The position numbers and the translations under genes were made by a program. A DNA stretch of 64,000 nucleotides from Alphaproteobacteria bacterium. GTDB lineage: Bacteria > Pseudomonadota > Alphaproteobacteria > Acetobacterales > Acetobacteraceae. The DNA lies in assembly GCA_016869735.1 (NCBI GenBank), contig VGDL01000009.1:1-64000 (forward strand), given 5' to 3'. The notes under the pieces were generated by a model that ran no database searches, was not told where the DNA came from, and saw nothing but the letters and a program-made list of their open reading frames with translations. The stretch's first letter is position 1; the number at the start of each line of letters is the position of its first letter. Below, in pieces: positions 8,629-19,482 of this stretch.

Positions 8629-10278
8629 ATGGCAGATGATGCAAGCAAGGCCGCCTGGGCGGCGCTGATGGCTTTGGCGGCTCGGCCGAATGCTGGTGCC
8701 ATTCGCCCGCTTTTCGCCGCTGATCCAAACCGCTTCGCGCGTTATTCGCGGCAGGCCGGCGATATCCTGCTCGATTTTTCCAAAACCGCGCTGTCCGATG
8801 ACGTGCTGGCCGCGCTGCTTGCATTGGCCGAAGCACGCGATGTCGCAGGTTTTCGCGCACGGCTTTTTGCGGGTGCGGCGGTGAACGCAACGGAAGGCCG
8901 TAGCGCGCTGCATATGGCGCTGCGTGCTGAACCAGATGATGCTTTCCGCGCCGGTAGTGAAGACATCATGCCCGGGATGATTGCCGTGCGTGCGCGCATG
9001 GAAGCATTTACCCGCGCGGTGCATGAAGGGCGCATGCTGACAGCCAAGGGTGAACGCTACACCGATGTGCTGAATATCGGCATTGGCGGTTCTGATCTTG
9101 GCCCGGCCATGGTGGCGCGCGCCCTATCGACAGATAAGGCACCGCTGCGCGGGCATTATTTGGCAAATGTGGACGGCCATGCCTGGGCCGAGACGCAGGC
9201 CAGGCTTGATCCCGCGCGCACGCTGGTGCTGGTGGCGTCCAAAACTTTCACCACGCAGGAAACCATGGCCAATGCCGCGCTGGCGCGTGATTGGCTGCGC
9301 GCGGCGCTTGGTGAAGCCGGTGCCACACAACATATGGCCGCGCTTTCCACCAATCTTGCGGCGACCAGCGCTTTCGGGATTTCGCCTGATCGAGTCTTTG
9401 GTTTTCGCGATTGGGTGGGCGGGCGGTTTTCGCTCTGGAGTGCGATTGGGCTATCACTGGCACTGACGCTTGGTTGGGATGCTTTCGCGCGGCTGCTGGC
9501 TGGTGCGCGCGTGATGGATCAACATTTCCGGGACGCACCGCTGGCCGAAAACCTGCCAGTGCTGCTGGCGTTGGTCGAAGCCTGGCATGTGAATGGCTTG
9601 GGTTATCCAAGCCGCGCCGTGCTGCCTTATGATGAACGCCTCGCGCGCTTGCCCGCACATTTGCAGCAGCTTGAAATGGAAAGCCTTGGCAAGCGCATCG
9701 CTGTTTCCGGCGCGCCCTTGCAGCGCGCCTCCGGCCCTGTGGTATTTGGCGAACCAGGCACCAATGCGCAGCATTCCTTCATGCAATTGCTCCATCAGGG
9801 CACAACACCTGTGCCAGTGGATTTCATCCTGGTGGCGCGCCCGGATCACGCGCATGCAGATAGCCATCGCAAACTTCTGGCCAATGGTCTCGCACAAGCC
9901 GAAGCGCTGCTGATGGGCAAGGATGAAGCCGCGATCACCGCCGAAATGCGCGCCGCTGGCGTGCATGAGGCTGACATCGCCCGTCTTTTGCCGCATCGCA
10001 TCTTCCCCGGTGATCGGCCAAGTGTGACCATGCTGCTGCCGCGCCTGGACGCCTTCACGCTCGGCCAATTGGTGGCCTTGTATGAACACAAGGTCGCTGT
10101 TTTGGGCGCGCTTTGGGGCATCAATCCTTTTGATCAATTTGGCGTCGAACTCGGCAAGCAATTGGCCAGCGCCATTCTGCCGGAACTTGGCGCCGGCGCG
10201 CCGCAAAGGCCGCATGATGCTTCAACCGCTGCGCTGATCGGCCGGATCGCTGCGCTTTGGCCGGAAGGCCGCGCATGA
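8629..10278 (+). CDS. pgi: Glucose-6-phosphate isomerase
   Basis: NIGIGGSDLGPAMVARAL, VASKTFTTQETMANA, GAPQRPHDASTAALI. Start set at MADDASKAAW. Confidence 0.95.
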   Translation: MADDASKAAWAALMALAARPNAGAIRPLFAADPNRFARYSRQAGDILLDFSKTALSDDVLAALLALAEARDVAGFRARLFAGAAVNATEGRSALHMALRAEPDDAFRAGSEDIMPGMIAVRARMEAFTRAVHEGRMLTAKGERYTDVLNIGIGGSDLGPAMVARALSTDKAPLRGHYLANVDGHAWAETQARLDPARTLVLVASKTFTTQETMANAALARDWLRAALGEAGATQHMAALSTNLAATSAFGISPDRVFGFRDWVGGRFSLWSAIGLSLALTLGWDAFARLLAGARVMDQHFRDAPLAENLPVLLALVEAWHVNGLGYPSRAVLPYDERLARLPAHLQQLEMESLGKRIAVSGAPLQRASGPVVFGEPGTNAQHSFMQLLHQGTTPVPVDFILVARPDHAHADSHRKLLANGLAQAEALLMGKDEAAITAEMRAAGVHEADIARLLPHRIFPGDRPSVTMLLPRLDAFTLGQLVALYEHKVAVLGALWGINPFDQFGVELGKQLASAILPELGAGAPQRPHDASTAALIGRIAALWPEGRA

Positions 10279-10308
10279 CCGCGCCCTACATCCAAGCGCT
10301 GGCCTGTG

Positions 10309-10461
10309 ATGGCGGCCATGCTCGGGCGCGACGTCACGGGCGGGCTGATCCGTAAATCCGGCGTCATGGCGATTGTGCTCCAAGGCGGCATACAGCGCGC
10401 GGGTGATCCGATCATCGTGATCCCGCCCGCCGGCCTGCATCGCCCTTTGCAGCCGGTATAA
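10309..10461 (+). pseudogene. C-terminal remnant of a MOSC-domain protein
   Basis: MAAMLGRDVTGGLIRKSGVMAIVLQGGIQRAGDPIIVIPPAGLHRPLQPV* resembles the last ~50 aa of a MOSC domain; no upstream domain, directly abuts pgi. Confidence 0.6.
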
Positions 10462-10541
10462 GGCGCTGGCGCGATCAGCTGAACTGGGTAAGACTATCCA
10501 TTCAAAAGGGGCGCCACGACCCTAAGAAACGGGAGGATTTC

Positions 10542-11540
10542 ATGTTCCATCGTCGCAAGCTGCTTACGCTTTCCGCGCTTTCACCCCTGGCCGCGCCCGT
10601 CATACTGCGCGGCGCCATTAGCCCCGCCGCCGCGCAGGCACCCTGGCCCAATCGGCAAATCCGCATGGTCATCCCCTGGCCGCCGGGGCAAGCGACGGAT
10701 GTGGTCGGGCGGCTCGCCGGGCAGCGGCTTTCGGAACGCCTCGGCCAGGTGGTGGTGCCGGAAAACCGCCCCGGTGCTGGCGGGCAAATCGGCACCGATC
10801 TGGTGGCGAAGGCGCCGCCGGATGGCAATGTAATCCTGTCAGCCTCGATCGGGCCTATTTCCTTTGGGCCGCTGGTCCAGCGCACACCCTATGATGTGGA
10901 ACGCGAATTGGCGCCGGTGGTGATCTTCGGCATCGCGCCCTTCATGCTGCTGGTGAAGCCCGATTTCCCCGCGCAGGATTTGCGGAGCTTCATGGCGCTG
11001 GTGAAGGCGAATCCTGGCAAATATAGCTTCAATTCCTCGGGCATTGGTGGCGCGCAGCATTTGGTCTGCGCGCTGTTTCTGGCGAAATCCGGGCTGGATG
11101 CGCTGCATGTGCCCTTCCAGGGCAGCGGTCCGGCGCTGGCAGCTTTGCTTGGTGGTCAGGTGGATTTTGGTTTTGACACGCCCGCCGCTGCCGGTCGGCT
11201 GGTGCGCGATGGGCAATTGCGCGCGCTCGGCCTCAGCACCGGTAAGCCATCCGTGCAGGTGCCGGGGATTCCGCCGGTTGCCGCGGTGGGTGGCCCGGCG
11301 GATTATGATGTCGGCGGCTGGAATGGGCTGATGGTGCCAGCCGGCACACCGCGCCCGATCATTGACCGGATTTATACCGAAATCCGCGACGGCATGCAGG
11401 TGCCTGAAGTGCGCCAACGCTATGAGGCTGTGGGGTTTGACATTGACCCGCTGGGGCCAGAGGCGATGCTACGGCACATGCGCAAGCTCTGGGGCGAATT
11501 TGGCCCGCTGATCCGGCAATTGGGCATCCGCGCGGAATAG
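10542..11540 (+). CDS. Tripartite tricarboxylate transporter substrate-binding protein (Bug/TctC family)
   Basis: Signal peptide; WPNRQIRMVIPWPPGQATDVVGRLAGQRLSERLGQVVVPENRPGAGGQIGTDLVAKAPPDG. Confidence 0.9.
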   Translation: MFHRRKLLTLSALSPLAAPVILRGAISPAAAQAPWPNRQIRMVIPWPPGQATDVVGRLAGQRLSERLGQVVVPENRPGAGGQIGTDLVAKAPPDGNVILSASIGPISFGPLVQRTPYDVERELAPVVIFGIAPFMLLVKPDFPAQDLRSFMALVKANPGKYSFNSSGIGGAQHLVCALFLAKSGLDALHVPFQGSGPALAALLGGQVDFGFDTPAAAGRLVRDGQLRALGLSTGKPSVQVPGIPPVAAVGGPADYDVGGWNGLMVPAGTPRPIIDRIYTEIRDGMQVPEVRQRYEAVGFDIDPLGPEAMLRHMRKLWGEFGPLIRQLGIRAE

Positions 11541-11547
11541 CGCCGGA

Positions 11548-12771
11548 TCAAACCCCCAATTCGCCGAGGATAATCGCCTCCACCTCCGCCCCCGCCGGCA
11601 AGGCGGGCGCGAAGGGCGCGCGCAGCACCAGCGCATCAGCGCGCGCCAGTGTGGCGAGCATGGAGCTATCCTGCACCGGGAAGGGCCGCACCGTGACGCG
11701 ACCCTCATCATCCGCTTCGAGGCTGGCGCGCAGGAAATCGGCGCGGCGGTCATTCTCGACCAAGGCGGTGGCGCAGATCACGCGCCGGCTGGGCGTGGGC
11801 GCACCTGGCAGGCCGGAAAGCCGCGCCAAAGCCGGCAGCAGGAAAATAATGGCGCAAACCAGCGCGGAGACCGGATTGCCCGGCAGGCCAAGCACCGGCA
11901 CGCGCCCCAGCCGCCCCCAGATCAGCGGCTTGCCGGGCCGCATGGCGATTTTCCAGAAGCCGAGTTCAAAGCCTTCACCGCCCAGCGCCTGCTGGATCAG
12001 ATCATGCTCACCCACGCTGGCGCCGCCAGTGGTCACCAGCATGTCATAGGCCTGGGCAGAGGCCGCGATATCGGCAATGGCGCTGGCATCATCGGGGGCG
12101 ATGGGCAGCACGATGGGTTCGCCGCCCGCCGCACGGATCAAGGCCGCCAAGGCATGGGCATTGGAACTGACAATGCCGCCGGGCGGGATGGGGTCTCCGG
12201 GGAGGGCGATTTCATCCCCCGTCGCCAGAATGCCGATGCGCGGACGCCGATGCACGGCGAGCCAGGGATTATTGCTGGCCGCCGCCAGGCCGATATCGCG
12301 CGCCGTGAGCCGCCGGCCTTGCGCCAAAAGCGAGTCACCTTCAGCGAAATCCAAGCCGCGCTTGCGCACCCAGCGCCCGGCGGTGACGCTTTCCTTGACC
12401 ACCACAGCGCCATCAGCCGCTTCGGCATCTTCCTGCAACAGGATCGAGTCCGCACCTTCGGGCACAAAGCCACCGGTGAAAATCCGCACGGCCTGGCCGG
12501 GGCCAACCACTCCCGCAAAGGGATGCCCCGCCGGCGCCGCGCCAATCACGGCAAGCGTGGCACCCAAAACGCCATCCGTCGCGCGCAAAGCATAGCCATC
12601 CATGGCCGAAACGGCGGCAGGTGGCTGCGTCAATCGCGCCAGCAATGGCCGCGCCAGCACTCGCCCGGCGGCTTCAGGGATCGCAATAGTCTCAGCAGCA
12701 GTGGGTGTCAGCGCGGCCAGGATGCGCGCGCGGGCTTCCTCAACCGGCAGCAAGCCGCCCTTCTCAGCCAC
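11548..12771 (-). CDS. moeA: Molybdopterin molybdotransferase
   Basis: [40 protein letters not shown]. Likely GTG start at 12771 ([18 protein letters not shown]). Confidence 0.92.
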   Translation of the reverse strand: MAEKGGLLPVEEARARILAALTPTAAETIAIPEAAGRVLARPLLARLTQPPAAVSAMDGYALRATDGVLGATLAVIGAAPAGHPFAGVVGPGQAVRIFTGGFVPEGADSILLQEDAEAADGAVVVKESVTAGRWVRKRGLDFAEGDSLLAQGRRLTARDIGLAAASNNPWLAVHRRPRIGILATGDEIALPGDPIPPGGIVSSNAHALAALIRAAGGEPIVLPIAPDDASAIADIAASAQAYDMLVTTGGASVGEHDLIQQALGGEGFELGFWKIAMRPGKPLIWGRLGRVPVLGLPGNPVSALVCAIIFLLPALARLSGLPGAPTPSRRVICATALVENDRRADFLRASLEADDEGRVTVRPFPVQDSSMLATLARADALVLRAPFAPALPAGAEVEAIILGELGV

Positions 12772-13195
12772 CGATGAACTCGCCCGATTTGCCGCCGGCC
12801 TTATGGACCAGGCGGATATCTTCAATCCGCATGCCGCGATCCACCGCCTTCACCATGTCATAGACGGTAAGCGCTGCGATGCTGACGGCGGTGAGTGCTT
12901 CCATCTCCACCCCCGTCTTGCCGGTCAGGCTGACAGTGGCTTCGATGATAATGGCATCATCGCCTTCCGGTTCCAGATCAACCGAAACTTTTGAGATCAT
13001 CAGCGGATGGCAGAGCGGGATCAAATCGGATGTGCGCTTCGCCGCCATGATGCCGGCGAGCCGCGCGACGCCCAGCACATCGCCCTTGCCGGCGCGGCCT
13101 TCCCGGATCAGCGCAAGCGTTGCCGGCGCCATCACAATGCGCCCGCGTGCGGTGGCCGTCCGCGCTGCCTCAGCCTTCGGCGAGACATCCACCAT
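12764..13195 (-). CDS. moaC: Cyclic pyranopterin monophosphate synthase (MoaC)
   Basis: [61 protein letters not shown]. Conserved residues [11 protein letters not shown] continue in frame upstream to about 13243. Confidence 0.92.
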   Translation of the reverse strand: MVDVSPKAEAARTATARGRIVMAPATLALIREGRAGKGDVLGVARLAGIMAAKRTSDLIPLCHPLMISKVSVDLEPEGDDAIIIEATVSLTGKTGVEMEALTAVSIAALTVYDMVKAVDRGMRIEDIRLVHKAGGKSGEFIGG

Positions 13196-13239
13196 GGCCG
13201 CGCGACCCGCGGCATCAAAATGCGTAAGGCGCTGTTCGG

Positions 13240-14079
13240 TCAGGACACGTCCACCAATTCGCGCGCGGCGGCGGCGACATCGGCCTGGCGCATCAGATGC
13301 TCGCCCACCAGAATGCAGCGCGCCCCGGCAGCGGCCATGCGGCGCACATCATCGGGCGTGCGAATGCCGCTTTCGGCCACCGGCAGGCGATCTGCCGGCA
13401 CCAGGGGCGCGAGCGCCTCGCTGGTCGCGAGATCCGTCTGTAGTGTGCGGAGATCGCGGTTATTGATGCCGATCAGGCGCGTTTCCAAGCCAAGCGCGCG
13501 GTCCAATTCGCGCCGATCATGCACTTCCGCCAGCACTGCCATATCAAGCGACCGCGCGATGGCTTCCAATTCGCTGGCCTGTGCATCGGTCAGCGCGGCC
13601 ATGATCAGCAGGATGCAATCGGCGCCCATGGCGCGGGCTTCAAACACCTGCCAGGGATGGATCATGAAATCCTTACGCAGCACGGGCAGGGAACAGGCGG
13701 CGCGCGCGGCTTCCAGATGCTCCACCGCGCCTTGGAACCAGGGCACATCGGTCAGCACTGAAAGGCATGCCGCGCCGCCGGTTTCATAAGCGCGGGCAAG
13801 GTTGCCGGGTTCAAACGGATCGCGGATCAAGCCACCGGAAGGCGAAGCGCGCTTGATTTCCGCAATCAGCCCGGTGCGCCCTTCACCAATCCGCTCACAC
13901 AGCGCGCCCACGAAATCGCGCAAAGGCGGCGCGGCTGCCGCGCGGCGTTCGATTTCCGCCTGCGGCGTGATGTCCATCCGCTCGGCGACTTCGCGTGCCT
14001 TGTCGGCCAGGATACGGGCCAGGGTGTCAGGGACCGATGCGGCATCGGTCGAGGGCACCGAGATATGGGGTGCATTCAT
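13240..14079 (-). CDS. trpC: Indole-3-glycerol phosphate synthase
   Basis: [62 protein letters not shown] overlap with trpD. Confidence 0.95.
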   Translation of the reverse strand: MNAPHISVPSTDAASVPDTLARILADKAREVAERMDITPQAEIERRAAAAPPLRDFVGALCERIGEGRTGLIAEIKRASPSGGLIRDPFEPGNLARAYETGGAACLSVLTDVPWFQGAVEHLEAARAACSLPVLRKDFMIHPWQVFEARAMGADCILLIMAALTDAQASELEAIARSLDMAVLAEVHDRRELDRALGLETRLIGINNRDLRTLQTDLATSEALAPLVPADRLPVAESGIRTPDDVRRMAAAGARCILVGEHLMRQADVAAAARELVDVS

Positions 14080-15098
14080 CCAGGGGGGTCCTTGGGGGGG
14101 CAAAGCGCCCAGAGGCGCGCCAATACTCCAAACGCGGCGCCTTCGTCTATGGCCCGGGCAGCGATGGCCACCCCGGCCTTGAGGTCCGCCGCCTGGCCGG
14201 CGACGATCAGCGACGCCGCAGCGTTCAGCAAAACAACATCGCGATAGGCGCCATGGGCGCCGCGCAGCAGGGCTTCCAAGGCAGCGGCGTTTTCCGCCGG
14301 ATCCCCGCCCTTGAGCGCCGAGGCCGGGGCGCGGCTGAGGCCGGCATCTTCCGGCGTCACGGTAAATTCGCGAATGGCGCCACCTTGCAGCGCCACCACC
14401 TGGCTTTCACCGGCAAGTGTCAGCTCATCCAGCCCCTGCCCATGCACCAGCCAGGCGCGTTCGGTGCCAAGCCGCGCGAGGGTTTCCGCCATGGGGCGCA
14501 GCCATTGCGGGGAAAAGGCGCCGGTCATTTGCCGCGTGACGCGGGCAGGATTGGCGAGCGGGCCGAGCAGGTTGAAAATCGTGCGCGTGCCCAATTCCAT
14601 GCGCGGGCCGGCGGCGTGGCGCATGGATGCGTGATGGCGCGGCGCCATCAGGAACACCATCCCGGCTTCGCGCAGCACTTCTGGTAGCTTTTCCATCGGC
14701 ACGTCCAGCGAAATGCCAAGCGCCGAGATGGCATCCGCCGCGCCAGATTTCGACGACAGCGCACGATTGCCGTGCTTCGCCACCGGCACGCCGCAGCCCG
14801 CCACCACCATCGCGGTGGTGGTTGAGATATTGAGTGTGCCCGCCGCATCCCCCCCGGTGCCAACGATATCCATGGCGCCTGCAGGTGCTTCAATCGCAAC
14901 CATGCGCGCACGCATGGCGCGCACCGCGCCAGTCATTTCCTCCACGGTTTCGCCACGTACGCGCATCGCCATCAGCATGCCGGCGATCTGCGCTGGGGTC
15001 GCTTCCCCGGCCATGATGATGCCGAAGGCTTCCTCGGCCTCGATCTCCGTCAGCCGCGCACCATCAGCGAGCCGCGCAAGGATGGGTTTCAGCGACAT
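14076..15098 (-). CDS. trpD: Anthranilate phosphoribosyltransferase
   Basis: [46 protein letters not shown]. Confidence 0.95.
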   Translation of the reverse strand: MSLKPILARLADGARLTEIEAEEAFGIIMAGEATPAQIAGMLMAMRVRGETVEEMTGAVRAMRARMVAIEAPAGAMDIVGTGGDAAGTLNISTTTAMVVAGCGVPVAKHGNRALSSKSGAADAISALGISLDVPMEKLPEVLREAGMVFLMAPRHHASMRHAAGPRMELGTRTIFNLLGPLANPARVTRQMTGAFSPQWLRPMAETLARLGTERAWLVHGQGLDELTLAGESQVVALQGGAIREFTVTPEDAGLSRAPASALKGGDPAENAAALEALLRGAHGAYRDVVLLNAAASLIVAGQAADLKAGVAIAARAIDEGAAFGVLARLWALCPPKDPPG

Positions 15099-15102
15099 GG
15101 GA

Positions 15103-15702
15103 TCAGGCCGGGACGGCAGCGCCGTGGCTGGCGCCGGCCAGTTTCAGGAAATTGCGCAGAATATCGTGGCCATGGGCAGAGGCGATGCTTTCCGGGTGGA
15201 ATTGCACCCCCCAGACCGGCAAGTCGCGATGCGCCAGGCCCATGATCAGCCCATCTTCCGTCCAGGCGGTGGGGCGGAGGCTTGCGGGCAGCGTTTCGCG
15301 TTCCACAATCAGCGAATGATAGCGCGTGGCTGAAAAAGGCGAGGGCAGGCCAGCGAAGATATCCGTCCCGCCATGATGCACATCCCAAACCTTGCCATGC
15401 ACGGGTTCCGGCGCGCGGACCACGCGCCCGCCAAAAGCCTGGCCAATGGCCTGATGGCCAAGGCAAACGCCCAGAATCGGCAGCTTCACCTCAGCCGCCA
15501 AGGAGATCAGCGGCAGGCAGATGCCGGCCTCATTCGGCGTGCAGGGGCCGGGGGAGAGCACCACGGCTTCGGGCTTCATCGCCAGCACCCCTTGCGGGTC
15601 TATGGCGTCGTTTCGCCTTACCTCCACCCTGGCGCCCAGATCGCCCAGGAAGTGGAAGAGGTTGAAGGTGAAACTGTCATAATTGTCGATCAGCAGGATC
15701 AT
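15103..15702 (-). CDS. trpG: Anthranilate synthase component II / aminodeoxychorismate synthase glutaminase
   Basis: [52 protein letters not shown]. Confidence 0.92.
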   Translation of the reverse strand: MILLIDNYDSFTFNLFHFLGDLGARVEVRRNDAIDPQGVLAMKPEAVVLSPGPCTPNEAGICLPLISLAAEVKLPILGVCLGHQAIGQAFGGRVVRAPEPVHGKVWDVHHGGTDIFAGLPSPFSATRYHSLIVERETLPASLRPTAWTEDGLIMGLAHRDLPVWGVQFHPESIASAHGHDILRNFLKLAGASHGAAVPA

Positions 15703-15807
15703 GTAGATGATCCTTGGGCCGAAGGGGGGCAAGAATCAAGCGTTGGACGTGGCGCCCCTGCCAAGGGTAGGTTAATTTCGTTGCATGGATAGCTCGGAGT
15801 AGCGGAA

Positions 15808-17354
15808 ATGACCAACAGAAGGGCGATGCTGGGCGGCGGTCTGGCCGCGGCCTTTGCCGGGGTGGCGCCGGGGCTACTGCGCGGTGCCTCGGCCCAGCCT
15901 GCCGCGCCGGGTACGGCATCCCGGCCCAACATCATCATGATCATGGCCGATGATGTCGGCTACTGGAATGTCGGTGCCTATAGCCATGGCATGATGGTGC
16001 CAACACCGAACCTGGATCGCCTGGCGCGGGAAGGGATGCTGTTCACCGATCATTACGCGGAACCTACCTGCACGCCGGGCCGCGCTGCCTTCATCACCGG
16101 GCAAATGCCGATCCGCACCGGGCTGACCACGGTAGGTGTGCCGGGCTCCCCAATTGGGATTGATCAGCGTGATCCAACGCTTGCGACGGTGCTGCGCGCG
16201 CAGGGCTATCGCACGGCGCAGATCGGCAAGAATCACCTGGGCGATCTCAATCGCCATTTGCCGACGGTGCATGGCTTCGACAGCTTCTTCGGCAATCTCT
16301 ATCACCTGAACACGGAAGATGAGCCGGAAGACCCGGATTGGCCGACCGATCCCGGCTTCAATGCGCGCTACCGCCCGCGCGGCGTTTTGGATTGCGTGGC
16401 GATGACCGCAGATAACCCGGCGCCGGTGACGGATGCGCGTTTCGGCCCTGGGGCGCGCAGCGCTGCACGGATACGGGGCCACTCACACGCAAACGCATGG
16501 AAACGGTGGATGATGAATTCCTCGACCGTTCGCTGCGTTTTATTGAAGACAGCGCCCGCGCCCGCCAGCCCTTCTTCCTGTGGCACAACCCGACGCGCAT
16601 GCATATCTACACTTATCTCAGGCCAGAAAGCCGATTATTGGCGCAGCCGCATTCATCGGGCGATGATATTTATGGCTCTGGCCTGATGGAATTGGATGCG
16701 CAGGTCGGGCGCATTCTGGACCGCGTGGATCAGCTTGGCATTCGCGACAATACCATCATCGCCTTCACGTCAGACAATGGCGCCATGGCGGCCTGGTGGC
16801 CCGATGGCGGCACCACACCCTTCAGAAGTGAGAAGGCGACAACCTGGGAAGGTGGCGTGCGCGTGCCCATGCTGATCCGCTGGCCAGCGCGCATCCGGGC
16901 GGGTTCCGTTTCCAACGGCATTCAAAGCCATATGGATCTGTTCACCACCTTTGCCGCTGCCGCCGGCGTGCCTGATGTGGCGGCGCGGCTGCGCGCCAGC
17001 CATAATGTGCATATTGATGGTCTGAACAATCTGGCGCATTGGACCGAAGGGGCGGCCAGCGCGCGGCAAGTGCAGATCATGTACAATGAATCACGGATGA
17101 CCGCCGTGCGGTTTGGCCCGTGGAAGGCGCATTTCCAGACGCGGGATGGCTTCTTCGATCCCTCCGTCGAAAGCGCGCTGATCTTCAATCTGCGCATGGA
17201 CCCCTTCGAACAACGCGATGGGCATCGCTCCAACCTGCTGGCCATGCGCAAGGCGTTTCTGGGCGGGCAGATCAAGGATATCATGGAAGCGCATCAAGAA
17301 TCGCTCGCTGCCTTTCCGCCGCGTCAGGTGGGGGGCACGCTGCGGCCCAGATGA
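15808..17354 (+). pseudogene. Arylsulfatase-family protein interrupted by an apparent 1-nt deletion
   Basis: ORF 15808..16686 carries the signal peptide and CTPGR sulfatase motif. The conserved sequence continues in another frame as W-GAQRCTDTGPLTRKRMETVDDEFLD... to 17354. TTCGGCCCTGGGGC at 16441 needs one extra C. Confidence 0.75.
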
Positions 17355-17424
17355 GGCATGGTGATTGGCGGTGAGGGGCTTTCTTCTTTACCCGCGCGTT
17401 GCCACTTCGTGGTAAGGGCCCTAA

Positions 17425-18755
17425 ATGCTGCCTGATTTCCACGCCACCGCCGCTGCCCTGGGTGCCCTTCCACGCGAAAGGGTGCATGGCCGCGTCAATG
17501 CTATCACGGGGCTCACCATCACGCTGGAAGGCTTCGGCCATTTGGCCGCCATTGGGGATCGGGTCGCGATCACCCCGCCCACCGGCGCGCCCGTCATGGC
17601 GGAAATCGCAGGGTTTCGCGATGGCAAGGCACAGGCGATTGCGCTTGGGCCGCTCACGGGCCTGACCGCCGGCATGCGGGCCACGCTCGCGCCACGCCCT
17701 GCCTTGCCGGTTTCCGATGCCTGGCTTGGGCGCGTGCTGGACCCGATGGGCAGGCCGCTGGATGGCGGGCCCGTGCCGGCACCAGGCGCTGTCCAGCGCC
17801 CAACCCATGCGCCGGCGCCGGCGGCGGGGCAGCGTTCCCGCCTTGGGGTGCGGCTGCCGCTTGGCGTGCGTGTGCTTGATCTTTTCACCCCGGTCAGGCG
17901 CGGGCAAAGGTTTGGGCTTTTCGCGGCTTCCGGCGTTGGCAAATCCACCTTGATGGCCATGCTGGCGGGTGGTCTGGCTGCGGATGTGATTGTCTTTGCG
18001 CTGGTCGGCGAACGCGGGCGCGAATTGCGCGAATTCATTGAAGATGATTTGGGGCCTGAAGGATTGGCGCGCAGCGTTGTGGTTTGCGCCACATCCGATA
18101 GCGCCGCGCCGCTGCGCCGCGAAGCGGCCTATGCCGCCATGACAGTGGCCGAACATTTCCGTGATCAGGGCATGCAGGTTCTGCTGCTGATGGATAGTGT
18201 CACGCGCTTTGCCTTGGCGCTGCGTGAAATTGGCCTCGCGGTTGGGGAACCACCGGCCACGCGCGGTTATCCGCCTTCGGTCTTTACCGAATTGCCGCGC
18301 TTGCTGGAACGCGCCGGGCCAGGGCCGGATAATGCGCCTGGCGCCATCACCGCGCTTTTCACCGTGCTGGTGGAAGGCGATGACCATGATGAACCCGTGG
18401 CCGATGCGGTGCGCGGCATTCTGGATGGGCATGTGGTTTTGGACCGCGCGATTGCCGAGGCCGGGCGCTACCCGCCGGTGGATGTGTTGCGCTCAGTCTC
18501 CCGCAGCATGCCTGGCGTTTTGGCTGAACAGGAATGGGAATTGGTGGCGGAAGCCAAGCGCCTGCTTGCCACCTATAATGAGGTGAAGGATCTGGTGCGG
18601 CTTGGCGCCTATCGCACCGGCAAAATGACCCGGAAGCGGATGCGGCGGTGAAGCTGGCGCCGCGCATCGAAGCGGTGCTCCGCCAACGCAAGGGTGAGAT
18701 TTCACCCGTTGAGCAATCCTTCGCCGCCCTGGCTGAAGCGATAGACGGGGCTTGA
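17425..18755 (+). CDS. fliI: Flagellum-specific ATP synthase FliI (C-terminus apparently frameshifted)
   Basis: GLFAASGVGKSTLMAMLA Walker A, ALVGERGRELREFIED, MDSVTRFALALREIGLAVGEPPATRGYPPSVF. ORF stops at 18651, but DPEADAAVKLAPRIEAVLRQRKGEISPVEQSFAALAEAIDGA* continues in another frame to 18755. Confidence 0.85.
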
Positions 18756-18783
18756 GTCTCTTCCGACGCCTCGACCCGTTTCG

Positions 18784-19473
18784 GTGAATGTGCCAAAGGG
18801 TCTCGCGGTGCGGCGCAGGGGGCATTGGGTGACCAACGAGGGTTTCTATCGGCTGGAACTGGCCTTGCGCCGGGCCATGCCCGAATCCTTCAAGAAATTC
18901 TGGCGGCTTGGGCGGCTTGCGGTGCAGGCGGTGCCGGCCTCAGCGCCGCAGATTCCGCAGGCGCAGCTTGAAGGCTGCCAATTGCTCACCAATCGCTATG
19001 AAATGCTCCGCCGCCTGCCGCAAGGTGGCGTGGTCGCGGAAATTGGCACCTATCAGGGTAGTTTCGCCCGCTGCATATTGGATGCCATGGCGCCAGCGCG
19101 CCTGCATCTGGCCGATATCACCTTCAGCCTTTGCCGCGCCGATGTGCTGGCCGATCCGCGTGTGGAACGGCATGAGGGTTTGTCGGTTCCCTTTCTGCAA
19201 TCCTGTGCTGATGCCAGCTTCGATATGATCTATGTGGATGCTGATCATGGTCACGAAGCGGTGCGCGCCGATGCCTTGGCCGCCGCGCCCAAGGTGAAGC
19301 CCGGCGGCTATCTAGTTTTCAATGATTTCGCGCGCATTGTCCGCCCGGGCTTTGGTGTGCTTGGCGTGCATCAGGCGGTCTGCGAATTCGCGGTCAGCAG
19401 CGGTTGGCCGGTCGCATTTTTCTGCCTGGAGAGTGAAGCGCTTTACGATATCGCGCTGCGCCGTCCGGCGTAA
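18784..19473 (+). CDS. Class I SAM-dependent methyltransferase
   Basis: GGVVAEIGTYQGSFARCILDAM motif I-like; FDMIYVDADHGHEAVRADALAAAPKVKPGGYLVFNDF. Confidence 0.75.
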   Translation: MNVPKGLAVRRRGHWVTNEGFYRLELALRRAMPESFKKFWRLGRLAVQAVPASAPQIPQAQLEGCQLLTNRYEMLRRLPQGGVVAEIGTYQGSFARCILDAMAPARLHLADITFSLCRADVLADPRVERHEGLSVPFLQSCADASFDMIYVDADHGHEAVRADALAAAPKVKPGGYLVFNDFARIVRPGFGVLGVHQAVCEFAVSSGWPVAFFCLESEALYDIALRRPA

Positions 19474-19482
19474 TTCACGGCA

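Noticed and set aside
7877-8890. 337-aa minus-strand ORF opposite the MFS transporter and pgi
   Set aside because: Antisense shadow ORF with biased Arg/His/Gln/Pro composition.
10542-11540. Complete tripartite tricarboxylate transporter
   Set aside because: Only the substrate-binding protein is present; no TctA/TctB genes adjacent.
17281-18432. 383-aa minus-strand ORF opposite fliI
   Set aside because: Antisense shadow of fliI; no domain features.
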